Below, in pieces: positions 7,501-15,704 of a stretch of DNA of 28,880 bases. A model generated the notes under the pieces. That model saw only the letters and a list, made by a program, of their open reading frames with translations, did no database searches and was not told the DNA's origin. Position 1 is the stretch's first letter; each line of letters begins with the position of its first letter. A program made the translations under genes and the position numbers. Origin of the DNA: SXXK01 sp046074645 (GTDB lineage Bacteria > Planctomycetota > Planctomycetia > Planctomycetales > Planctomycetaceae); contig JBJTOP010000004.1 of NCBI GenBank assembly GCA_046074645.1, forward strand, positions 1-28,880, given 5' to 3'.

Positions 7501-9897
7501 CTATTTGAGCAGGTCATCGAACAATTGGTTTTTCTGGAGTCGTTTGGTTTCTTCGAGTACTTTTTTCTGTTCTTCGGAGAGCTGCTGCAGGTCGCGTACG
7601 GCTTCGTGGAATTCGGCGAGGTCGCGGACGCTTTCGAGGATACCCTGCATGGTGTTGATGAGTTCTGCGAGGACAGCTTCGGCCTGCTGGAGTGGAGGGA
7701 GCAGGGGTTGTGAGGCGAGTGCGGCGGCGCGAACTGCGGCGACGGCGCGGTCGGCAGCGGGCATGCCTGTGTCGCGGATGCGTTTGAGTGGATCGACAAT
7801 ACCGGACTGCATGGCTTCGGCGTTGTGGAGCGGGATGGCGTTATTGACGAGCTGCTGCAGGATTTCTTCGAAGGCTTCGATCAGGGCGTTGAGTTCGTTG
7901 GCCTGGCGACGAAGGCTGTTGATGCTGCGACTTCCGCAGCTGTCGATGGCGGCGAGATCTTCTTTGGCAGCAGCGGTGCCAGCGGTGTCAATTCGAGTGG
8001 CGGCTGTGGTGTGGAACTGGAGGTCCCTGCGGACTTCTTCGACGCGGGCGATGAGTTCTTCAAAGCGGCTGCGAAGGGCAATTTCGCGGGTGTAGAGCAG
8101 TGAGAGGAGTTCGTCGTCGCTGACGATGCGAAAGGGCAGGGGAGTGCTGCGGGCGAGGCTTCCTCCGGAAAGCGGATTGCTGTCGGAGGCGGCAACGGAC
8201 AGGGTCAGGGACTGGCCTTCGGTGAGTTCGAGGGGCTGGAGTTCGAAGTATTCGGCGGGTTCAGTGGAGAATTCGAGGGCCCCCGTATCGGGTGAACGGC
8301 GAAATGGCCGGGGTCGCCAGCCGGTTTCGTCGTCCACCTGAAATTCGAAACCTGCTGAGCGAATGCCGTAGTCATCGCGGATTCTGAGAGCGAGCGGAAT
8401 GCGGGCGCGGCGGGTAACGGAATTACCGATGCCGGACATTTGAGCAACGACGACGGGGGGCTTGTCCGGCAGCCCGGTGACGCGGAGTGTTTCGGGGGAG
8501 GCAGAGATAATATCGTCACGGTCGTGCAGGAAGAATCGCAGTTGAGTGTTGGAGGAGATGCTGAGAGAGTCGGTGGGAGAGCTGTCTGCGTTGTCTGCGG
8601 GAGTGTTTTGGGGTTGGTTGGGCGCGATGGTGAGCGGAAGTTCGATGGTGCGGCCGTCGGCGGCTACGAGTGGTTTTGGCAGGCTGGTGGGGGAGCCACC
8701 GCTGCGATTGGCGACTGTTGCTGACTTTTCATCGCCGGTAAATTCGAACTGATCAGTGAGAATGCGAACGCTCTGGAGCGGTTTGGCGGAACGCGCACGG
8801 AGCAGAAAGCGAGTGCCTTCGGGGAGTTGAATTTCGCTTCCGGTGATCTGCAGTCGCCGTTCGCGCTGCTGGTTCCAGCCGGTGTATTCGGGAAAGGTGC
8901 AATCGAGTTCGATGTTATCGAGACTGGGGTTATTGACGACGTCGATGTGCCATGGCAAACGGGATCGAAAGTCGCCTCCGAGGACTTCGATATCGACGGG
9001 TTCGCGGAGCTGGGTGATGACGAAGCGAAAGCGGCCCTTGGCGGTGGGGGTGAGCCATGAGCGGCTGCGGGTGCCGTCAGTTCGAATGACGTCAACGCGG
9101 AGACGATCGGGAATGATCCAGCTGATGCCTGGGAGCGGTCCGCCGTCTGGCACAAGGAACTCGATTTCCAGGTCAGCACCGATGGGGTGTCGGCAGACGG
9201 CGGGGGTATCGGGGCTTGTGGAAGAGAAGGGCAGTCTGCGGTCTCCGGGCTGAGCGATCACAAAGGCTTCGACGGCGGTGGAACGCTGGTGGTATTCGGG
9301 GGCGCAGCGAATGAAGGCATTGATCCAGCGGGGGACGAGTCCGGGCTGGATGGCAGCGGCGACTGCGATGCTGCAGCAGAGGCCGCCGGCGGCGAGAGAC
9401 TGGCGTTTGAGCAGGGTGGTGGTGAAGATGGCCTGCGGCTGGACGTCGCTGGCCAGCCGTGCAGCTTCTGTGATGGTGCGCTGGACCATTTGCTGTGCCA
9501 GCGGACTTTCGGCGGGGAGACCGATGGACGCTTCGACGGCGGTAACGAGGCGATCCTGAAAGAGCGGGAAGCGACGTTCGAGCAGCAGGGCGACATCGAG
9601 ATCGCGAATTTTTCGCAGGAGTGGAAAGCAGATGCGGCGGATAGTCAGCCAGAGTGTTGCGGGGACGATGATGCCGAGCATCACAGTGCGGAGGCCGACG
9701 GGCAGTTCCAGTTTTTGCAGGCCGAACCAGGCTTCGTCGAGGAGCAGAGTGATCCAGAAGATGGCGGCGAGTGCGCAGGTGAGCAGGAGGAGGCCGTCTG
9801 TGGTGGAATCGCGGCGAATTCGCAGCCGCACCTGGTGCAGGAGCCGGGCGACGCTGGGTGGGAGTGGTGAGCGGGATGGGGACGGGATGGCGGACAT
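7501..9897 (-). CDS. DUF4175-like membrane protein
   Basis: A 798-residue membrane protein. Hydrophobic segments lie near residues 34-54, 68-87 and about 170-188. A large extracytoplasmic, beta-rich region follows (about 200-590), with segments such as ELDCTFPEYTGW and IRDDYGIRSAGFEFQVDDETGW that are characteristic of the DUF4175-like family in planctomycetes. The C-terminal 200 residues are helical and end in a coiled coil (LQQLSEEQKKVLEETKRL). It has no recognised catalytic motif. It is the first gene of a five-gene minus-strand run and is followed 10 nt later by the coiled-coil gene, so the two products likely form a complex. Related genes usually lie near MoxR/DUF58/BatA/VWA genes; here a BatA/VWA pair lies 6 kb away on the other strand. 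No Shine-Dalgarno sequence is evident before the start, so the exact ATG is uncertain. Confidence 0.85.
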   Translation of the reverse strand: MSAIPSPSRSPLPPSVARLLHQVRLRIRRDSTTDGLLLLTCALAAIFWITLLLDEAWFGLQKLELPVGLRTVMLGIIVPATLWLTIRRICFPLLRKIRDLDVALLLERRFPLFQDRLVTAVEASIGLPAESPLAQQMVQRTITEAARLASDVQPQAIFTTTLLKRQSLAAGGLCCSIAVAAAIQPGLVPRWINAFIRCAPEYHQRSTAVEAFVIAQPGDRRLPFSSTSPDTPAVCRHPIGADLEIEFLVPDGGPLPGISWIIPDRLRVDVIRTDGTRSRSWLTPTAKGRFRFVITQLREPVDIEVLGGDFRSRLPWHIDVVNNPSLDNIELDCTFPEYTGWNQQRERRLQITGSEIQLPEGTRFLLRARSAKPLQSVRILTDQFEFTGDEKSATVANRSGGSPTSLPKPLVAADGRTIELPLTIAPNQPQNTPADNADSSPTDSLSISSNTQLRFFLHDRDDIISASPETLRVTGLPDKPPVVVAQMSGIGNSVTRRARIPLALRIRDDYGIRSAGFEFQVDDETGWRPRPFRRSPDTGALEFSTEPAEYFELQPLELTEGQSLTLSVAASDSNPLSGGSLARSTPLPFRIVSDDELLSLLYTREIALRSRFEELIARVEEVRRDLQFHTTAATRIDTAGTAAAKEDLAAIDSCGSRSINSLRRQANELNALIEAFEEILQQLVNNAIPLHNAEAMQSGIVDPLKRIRDTGMPAADRAVAAVRAAALASQPLLPPLQQAEAVLAELINTMQGILESVRDLAEFHEAVRDLQQLSEEQKKVLEETKRLQKNQLFDDLLK

Positions 9898-10240
9898 GCA
9901 GCGAGCCAGTTCGGAGCCACGGGTTTGCGGTGAGTTTGCGGCTGGGTTGCGAGCGAGTCTGGAATCTGAGCAGAGTCTGAGTCGCGGGAATTTTGTGCAG
10001 CCCTTCGAAGTTTAGCGGTGCTTTCGCGGGGAATGTAGGCAGAAAGAGGTGTGGATGTGCGAAAAGGAGAAATCGTGCTGCCGTCCAGGAATTGCCCACT
10101 TTCTCTGCGGCCCATCTGCCGCCAGCCTGGCCCGCTGACCGCCCCCCTGCTATTCTCTTCGTTTTTCCGGCCTCTCCGGTGGCTCCTGCCGTGAATCAGA
10201 GCCCTGGCTGGCTATCCTCTCTGTTGTTGCGTTCGCCCCC
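9898..10240. other. Divergent intergenic region, DUF4175-like operon / guaA
   Basis: This 343-bp gap lies between the starts of two divergent operons and must hold both promoters. I found no pair of -35/-10 boxes that matches the consensus on either strand, no clear riboswitch-type structure, and no small open frame with a ribosome-binding site. Neither flanking start codon has a good Shine-Dalgarno sequence. Confidence 0.6.
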
Positions 10241-11833
10241 ATGTCGCAAACCGGCACCGAATCCTCCTCAGGCTCCGCCGCATCCTCCACCGATGAACGC
10301 GTTCTCGTGCTCGACTTCGGCTCGCAAACCGCCCAGCTCATCGCGCGACGGGTGCGGGACCAGAACGTGTTTTGTCAGATCGTTCGCCATGACCTTTCGG
10401 CCGAACGCATCCGGCAGCTGCAGCCTAAGGGGCTGATCCTCTCCGGCGGTCCCGCCAGCGTCTACGCTCCCGGGGCTCCGTCCATCGATCCTGCTATTTT
10501 TGATCTTGGAATTCCCGTGCTGGGAATCTGCTACGGGATGCAGATCACCTGCCACACTCTTGGTGGCCGCATCCTGCCTGCTCATTCCCGCGAATTCGGC
10601 CGCGCCCCCTGCTCACAGGCAGCCGCCTCCACCAGTCCCCTCTTTCAGGGTATTCCGCAAACATTCACTGCGTGGATGAGCCATGGCGATCAGGTGGAAA
10701 TGCTGGCCAGTGACTTTCGCAGCATCGCCTCCACAGCCACCTGCCCGAATGCCGCAGTCCAGCATGTCAGTCGGTCAATTTACGGCATCCAGTTTCATCC
10801 GGAGGTGACCCACACAGAACCTGGCGGCCAGCTGCTGGCAAACTTCGTCCGCGAAATCTGCGGCTGCCGGGGCACCTGGAAAATCAGCTCACTCATCGAA
10901 CAGCAACAGGACTTTATCCGTCGCCAGGTGGGTTCGGACCAGGTCATCTGCGGACTCTCTGGTGGCGTGGATTCAGCCGTCACCGCAGCTCTGATTTCTC
11001 AGGCCATCGGCAGCCAGCTGTCCTGCATTTTTGTCGATAACGGCCTGCTCCGCAAAGGCGAACGTGCCGACGTTGAAGAACAGTTCACGCGTCATTTTCA
11101 GACGGACCTGCACGTGATTGATGCGTCGCAGCGGTTCCTCTCGGAACTGGACGGAGTCACCGACCCGCAGCAGAAACGCAAGATCATCGGTCGCGTGTTC
11201 ATCGAAGTTTTCCAGGACGCTGCCCGCAATATCCCCAACGCACGATTCCTCGCTCAGGGAACGCTCTACCCCGACGTGATTGAGAGCGGCGCAAACCCTG
11301 ACGGACCTGCTGCCACCATCAAATCACACCACAACGTCGGCGGGCTCCCGGAAAAGCTGGGATTCGAACTTGTCGAACCCCTTCGCGACCTGTTCAAGGA
11401 CGAAGTTCGTCGCATGGGACTCCAGCTGGGACTCCCTGAACAGATGATCTGGCGACACCCGTTCCCGGGACCCGGACTTGCCGTTCGCTGCCTCGGCGCC
11501 ATCTCTCCGGAACGCCTGAAAGTGCTCCGGGAAGCCGATGCGATCCTGCTTGAAGAGCTGCACCTTGCCGGGCTCTACCGCGACATTCAGCAGGCTTTTG
11601 TGGTGCTGCTGCCGGTGCAGTCGGTGGGAGTGATGGGGGATGATCGAACCTATGAAAATGTTGCCGCCATCCGCGCCGTTCGCACAGACGACTTCATGAC
11701 GGCGGACTGGTACCCATTCCCCTGGGATGTGCTGGCCCGCATTTCCACGCGAATCATCAATTCCGTGCGAGGCATCAATCGAGTTGTCTATGACGTCAGC
11801 TCTAAACCCCCTGCCACCATTGAGTGGGAATAA
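10241..11833 (+). CDS. guaA: GMP synthase (glutamine-hydrolysing)
   Basis: This enzyme converts XMP to GMP using ATP and ammonia from glutamine, the last step of guanine nucleotide synthesis, in the cytoplasm. The 530 residues are complete. The N-terminal class I glutamine amidotransferase has the nucleophile Cys97 in GICYGMQ and the His186/Glu188 pair in QFHPEV. The ATP-pyrophosphatase domain has the P-loop LSGGVDSAV (239-247). The C-terminal dimerisation domain has GVMGDDRTYENVAAIRAV and ends in the usual YDVSSKPPATIEWE. About 20 residues of Ser/Thr-rich sequence precede the conserved start of the amidotransferase, a small N-terminal extension. No clear ribosome-binding site precedes the ATG. 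The cinA-family gene begins 13 nt after its stop, so they probably share a transcript. Confidence 0.98.
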   Translation: MSQTGTESSSGSAASSTDERVLVLDFGSQTAQLIARRVRDQNVFCQIVRHDLSAERIRQLQPKGLILSGGPASVYAPGAPSIDPAIFDLGIPVLGICYGMQITCHTLGGRILPAHSREFGRAPCSQAAASTSPLFQGIPQTFTAWMSHGDQVEMLASDFRSIASTATCPNAAVQHVSRSIYGIQFHPEVTHTEPGGQLLANFVREICGCRGTWKISSLIEQQQDFIRRQVGSDQVICGLSGGVDSAVTAALISQAIGSQLSCIFVDNGLLRKGERADVEEQFTRHFQTDLHVIDASQRFLSELDGVTDPQQKRKIIGRVFIEVFQDAARNIPNARFLAQGTLYPDVIESGANPDGPAATIKSHHNVGGLPEKLGFELVEPLRDLFKDEVRRMGLQLGLPEQMIWRHPFPGPGLAVRCLGAISPERLKVLREADAILLEELHLAGLYRDIQQAFVVLLPVQSVGVMGDDRTYENVAAIRAVRTDDFMTADWYPFPWDVLARISTRIINSVRGINRVVYDVSSKPPATIEWE

Positions 11834-11846
11834 CACTGGCAACACC

Positions 11847-13079
11847 ATGTTCGCAGAAATCCTCGCCATCGGTTCGGAGCTCACCTGCGGCGCTCGCCTC
11901 GACACCAACAGCCAGTGGCTCAGTCGCGAACTGGAAGCTCTTGGCTGGACCGTTGCTCGTCACACGACGCTTGCCGATACGCTGCCGGATCTCGTCGCAG
12001 AACTCCGCATGGCCGCCGCTCGTTCTCTCATGCTCCTCATCACCGGCGGTCTTGGCCCTACGCTCGATGATCTGACCCGCGAAGCTCTTGCCGAAGCCTT
12101 TCAGCAACCGCTTGTCCGTGATGCCGAATCTGTCCGCCGCATCGAAGCACTCTTCGCCGCTCGCGGACGCACCATGCCCGAACGAAATCTTTGCCAGGCC
12201 GATCGTCCGGAATCCGCGGAGGCGATTCCCAACGACTGCGGCACCGCTCCAGGTATCCTCATGCAGGTCCGGTCATCTGGTTCTGACCATGACTGCCTGA
12301 TTGGCGCGATGCCTGGCGTGCCTGCAGAAATGAAGCCGATGTTCCTGCAGTCAATCCGCCCGCGGCTCCCTGCAAGTGGACTGCAACTGTGCCGCAAAGT
12401 CATTCGCACGTTTGGATATGGTGAATCAGAAGCGGAGCGACTGCTGCGGGATCTCACGGCCCGCGGCCGCAATCCCGAAGTCGGCATCACCGCCAGTGAA
12501 GCGGTCATCTCGCTCTGGATCTCTGCCCGCAGCCCCTCCCTCGAAACCTCGCAACAGCTCTGCCAGGAAACCGAAGACACCATTCGCGAACGACTGGGTC
12601 GAGCGGTTTACGGGGAAGGCGATGTGGAGCTGCACGAGGTGGTGACTGGTCTGCTTCAGCTGCAAAGTCTCAAGGTGGCATTGGTTGAGGGCGGCACAAC
12701 AGGCGGACTGCTGGCCCAGTGGTTCACGGAGCATCCGGCAGCGGATGCGGTGCTGGAACAGGCCACTGTACTGCCCGGCAGCTGGTCCGGGGCCGGACTG
12801 AAACACTGGCCCGCGGTTGCTCAGGACGCCGCCGCGGGAATGTTCAGCAATCTCGACGCCGCCTGCCTGCTGCTCACATCACCCTGTGAAGATGAGGTGG
12901 ATGCGACGGGAGTGCATGTTCGTCGAGGTCTGGTGGCCGTCGCTACTCCCGGGACGTTTCAAACCTTCGACGTGTCCATGTCAGGTAATCTGGCAATTTT
13001 CCGCCAGCGGGCGGCTCGCACCGCGCTTAATCAACTGAGGTTGCTGCTGCAGCCGGATTTGCCGCCGGCTGTGGCTTAA
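11847..13079 (+). CDS. CinA-family protein with degenerate amidase domain
   Basis: A 410-residue member of the CinA family (ADP-ribose pyrophosphatase/NMN deamidase type, NAD salvage). I chose the ATG at 11847 because the conserved CinA N terminus MFAEILAIGSELTCG begins there; a longer open frame overlaps guaA by 107 nt and lacks conservation. The N-terminal molybdopterin-binding-like (COG1058) domain is well kept: the opening motif, LLITGGLGPTLDDLTREALAEA, and GAMPGVPAEM. The C-terminal NMN-deamidase-like domain is eroded: where the family has AESCTGG, with its serine, this protein has VEGGTTGG, and the following block is divergent. The amidohydrolase activity is therefore doubtful while the N-terminal activity may remain. 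It follows guaA by 13 nt. Its last 53 nt overlap the 3' end of the convergent DUF1080 gene. Confidence 0.88.
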   Translation: MFAEILAIGSELTCGARLDTNSQWLSRELEALGWTVARHTTLADTLPDLVAELRMAAARSLMLLITGGLGPTLDDLTREALAEAFQQPLVRDAESVRRIEALFAARGRTMPERNLCQADRPESAEAIPNDCGTAPGILMQVRSSGSDHDCLIGAMPGVPAEMKPMFLQSIRPRLPASGLQLCRKVIRTFGYGESEAERLLRDLTARGRNPEVGITASEAVISLWISARSPSLETSQQLCQETEDTIRERLGRAVYGEGDVELHEVVTGLLQLQSLKVALVEGGTTGGLLAQWFTEHPAADAVLEQATVLPGSWSGAGLKHWPAVAQDAAAGMFSNLDAACLLLTSPCEDEVDATGVHVRRGLVAVATPGTFQTFDVSMSGNLAIFRQRAARTALNQLRLLLQPDLPPAVA

Positions 13080-13848
13080 CCGGGATATTGAATGGCGGCG
13101 AAACGCGGCGCCCGGCCGGTGGTCGCAATTCTCGCACCCAGATATTGCGAAACCGCACCGCATCTCCGTGAAACTGAAGCTGAATCGGCCCTGTTTCCGC
13201 ATGGGGGCGATATCGAGCGGCTTCAGTGTAGCTGGTCGATCCTTCCAGTTCAAAGTGGTTCAGCATGACGATGCCGTTCTGGATCAGAGTCACGAAGCCG
13301 GGGCGCACAACGTCTCCGTTGCTGCGGAACCGAGGAGCGGTGAAGAGGATCTCGTAGGAGTTCCATTCGCCTGGTTTGCGCATGGCGTTGGCCATGGGAG
13401 GCGTTTGTTTGTAGATGGATCCGGCCTGACCGTCGAAGTAGGTTTTGTTTTCGAACGAGTCGAGGATCTGAACTTCGTATCGTCCCATGAGATAGCAGCC
13501 GCTGTTTCCGCGTCCCTGTCCTTCGCCGCGAATTTCGGTGGGTGCGGACCATTCGAGGTGCAGCTGGAGGTCACCGAAGTGCTGTTTGGTGGAGATCGCC
13601 GTTTCCCTGGGAATTGCAACTCCGTCCTGCACGAGCCATTTCTCACCGTTTTCCCAGGCTTCGAGGCTGGAACCATCGAAGAGGACGACTGCATCGGACG
13701 GCGGAGCGTCATTGGTTGTTCCGGGAGTCACCAGTGGGGGTTCCTGCCATTCGATACCGCTTTTCCATTCCTGGGCCGTGGCTGAAGAAAGGGTGCAGAG
13801 GGCAAGAGCGATCGACAAGATCCGGCAAAGCAGTGGTGAGTCAGTCAT
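13027..13848 (-). CDS. Exported DUF1080 (3-keto-disaccharide hydrolase-like) protein A
   Basis: A 273-residue protein starting at 13848 (MTDSPLLCRILS). A Sec signal peptide covers about residues 1-25 with likely cleavage after SSATA; the longer open frame upstream has no signal or conservation. The mature part is a concanavalin-like DUF1080 domain (PF06439), seen in VVLFDGSSLEAWENG, the GDLQLHLEWSAP strand, GRGNSGCYLMGRYEVQILDSF and EWNSYEILFTAPRF. Members are linked to carbohydrate processing, some as 3-keto-glycoside hydrolases; the substrate here is unknown and the activity is inferred from the family. It ends in a Pro/Ala-rich tail. An AGGAA sequence lies about 10 nt before the ATG. It runs convergent to the cinA-family gene and overlaps its coding end by 53 bp. 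Confidence 0.88.
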   Translation of the reverse strand: MTDSPLLCRILSIALALCTLSSATAQEWKSGIEWQEPPLVTPGTTNDAPPSDAVVLFDGSSLEAWENGEKWLVQDGVAIPRETAISTKQHFGDLQLHLEWSAPTEIRGEGQGRGNSGCYLMGRYEVQILDSFENKTYFDGQAGSIYKQTPPMANAMRKPGEWNSYEILFTAPRFRSNGDVVRPGFVTLIQNGIVMLNHFELEGSTSYTEAARYRPHAETGPIQLQFHGDAVRFRNIWVRELRPPAGRRVSPPFNIPVKPQPAANPAAAATSVD

Positions 13849-14140
13849 CTTCAGGATTTCCTGCGCGATGTGATAGGGTGGGTGAGGATACTGGCGGTTC
13901 CATGTGGCGCCTGCCCTGACGGTTTTATCCCTGAGCGATACTTTCCGCAAGCGTGGTGTTGACGATCTGTCTGACGCTGGACGTTGCTGTTCCCTGCAGC
14001 TGCTGTCGTTTAAGGGGGGGCATCGCGTCCCCTTGACATTCGAAATTCGCACCGCGAAACCCCTGGTGAAGGCCTTGCCTGTGTGATAGATTTCCGTTTG
14101 ATGGTTCACCTCTTTACAGCACTCTGAGGTCTTGTCCGAC

Positions 14141-15568
14141 ATGAACGAACGCGAAAAGGGCGGCGCCGACTGGTATCGCAAGGGCACCGAAGCGATGCAG
14201 CACAAGAACTGGGGGTATGCGGTTGAGTGTTTCACCAATTGCGTGCGTCTGGTTCCTGACAACGTGCTGTATCGTCAGGCGCGGGTCGGCTGCATCCGTA
14301 AGTCCTACGGCGATAACGGCACGGGTGCGACGATGGCTGGAATGCGGCTGATGGGGGTGCGTACAAAGATCAAGAAGGGCCGTCTTTCGAAGGACTGGAA
14401 GGGCATCGAGGCGGCCGCTGAAGAGGGCCTCGCGGTCAACCCCTGGGATGCTCAGCTGTTCTTCGACCTTGGCGAAGCCACCGCGGCCCTTGATAACCTC
14501 GGCGTCGCCCGATATGCGCTCGAACGTGCGGTGGAACTGGACCGCGAGAACGTCGATTACAACCGTCGACTCGGCAACTTCCTGTTCGAACGTCGCGACT
14601 ACAAACCGGCTCGCGCCTGTTTTGAACGCGTCTACAAGCTGGTGCCGACGGACACTGAGGCGCGCAGCATGATGAGCCGCATCGACGCCGTCTCGGTACT
14701 TGACCGCAAGGGACTTGAAGACGCCGAATCAACACGCGACGTGGCCGTCGAACAACCAGCTCAGCCAGTCAACGCCTATGAAGAAGACCGCCGGGCTCGC
14801 AAAGGCCAGTCGCGTCCCGCCGATGCTCCGGGCGAATCAGCAGAAGCCGACCTGATCCACGCCATTCGCAAGGACCCTCAGAACGTGGGACTGATTCTGC
14901 GTCTGGCCGACCTCTACAAGCTCGCCCGCGAATTTGGCAAGTCCCAGGACCAGCTCAACAAAGCGCTCGAACTTTCCCCCAGCAATCCCGAAATCCGCGA
15001 ACTGATTCTTGAGGTCCAGATCAGTATGCTTCGCGATGATCTGGCCGAAGCCGATGCTCGCGCCAAGGCCAACCCCACCAAAGAACGCATCGTGGAAAAA
15101 GCCAAAGCTCTTCAGGCCGATCTCGCTCGAAAGGAAGTCGAACTCTTCACCCTCGGTGTCGAAAACAACCCCGCCGATCTCAAACGCAAATACGAGCTGG
15201 CTGTGCGGCTTGCGTCCCGGCACATCAAACAGTTCAGCCGCGCCATACCGCTCCTGCAGCAGGCCGCCGCCAATCCAACGCTCAAAATCGACGCTCTCGT
15301 GCTGCTGGGAGAATGCTTCGCCCGCGAAGGCAAGAACGACCTTGCCCGCCGACAGCTTGAAAAAGCCATCGAAGGACTCAACTTCACCGATCGCCCCGAC
15401 TCCTTCAAATCCGCCCACTATCTGCTCGGACGCATCTACGAAGCCGCCGGCAAATCCGAACAGGCCGAACATCACTACGGCGAAGTACTGGCAGTGGACT
15501 ACGAATACCGCGACGTGCTCAAACGCATGGAAGGTGCTGGTGGCGGGCAGGCCAGTTCCATCGAATAG
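14141..15568 (+). CDS. Tetratricopeptide-repeat protein
   Basis: A 475-residue soluble protein with no signal peptide. TPR-like helix pairs occur at the N terminus (WYRKGTEAMQHKNWGYAVECFTNCVRLVP, about 9-36), at about 95-180 (LFFDLGEATAALDNLGVARYALERAVELD and the next two units), at 245-290 and at 345-460. A polar linker lies at about 195-235. No catalytic domain is visible, so it should be a protein-protein adaptor. I chose ATG at 14141; a TTG three codons upstream (14132) is also open, but the GAGGT at 14125-14129 sits too close to it. The BatA-domain gene follows after a 136-bp gap on the same strand. In planctomycetes TPR proteins commonly accompany BatA/VWA systems, so a link is plausible but not shown. 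Confidence 0.88.
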   Translation: MNEREKGGADWYRKGTEAMQHKNWGYAVECFTNCVRLVPDNVLYRQARVGCIRKSYGDNGTGATMAGMRLMGVRTKIKKGRLSKDWKGIEAAAEEGLAVNPWDAQLFFDLGEATAALDNLGVARYALERAVELDRENVDYNRRLGNFLFERRDYKPARACFERVYKLVPTDTEARSMMSRIDAVSVLDRKGLEDAESTRDVAVEQPAQPVNAYEEDRRARKGQSRPADAPGESAEADLIHAIRKDPQNVGLILRLADLYKLAREFGKSQDQLNKALELSPSNPEIRELILEVQISMLRDDLAEADARAKANPTKERIVEKAKALQADLARKEVELFTLGVENNPADLKRKYELAVRLASRHIKQFSRAIPLLQQAAANPTLKIDALVLLGECFAREGKNDLARRQLEKAIEGLNFTDRPDSFKSAHYLLGRIYEAAGKSEQAEHHYGEVLAVDYEYRDVLKRMEGAGGGQASSIE

Positions 15569-15704
15569 TTCGTATTGAAGACATTTCCCACGCCAACGCC
15601 CGGTGTCTGGGAACTTCTTCGCGATCTGCTATTCTCCACTCGCAAAATCTTCACAGAACTTCCGGAATTCCAACAGTCCCATCTTCCCCGGCAGATCCTT
15701 CGCC

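Noticed and set aside
7491..7799. A 103-residue N-terminal extension of the coiled-coil protein
   Set aside because: The extension overlaps the DUF4175-like coding region and is Ser/Pro/Asn-rich noise; the ATG at 7490 opens a proper hydrophobic signal segment.
11727..11846. Longer start for the cinA-type gene overlapping guaA
   Set aside because: The conserved CinA N terminus begins at 11847, and the extra 40 residues are the guaA sequence read in another frame.
14033..14060. A TTGACA box in the gap between DUF1080 gene A and the TPR gene
   Set aside because: No -10-like sequence lies 16-18 nt downstream; the bases there are GAAACC.
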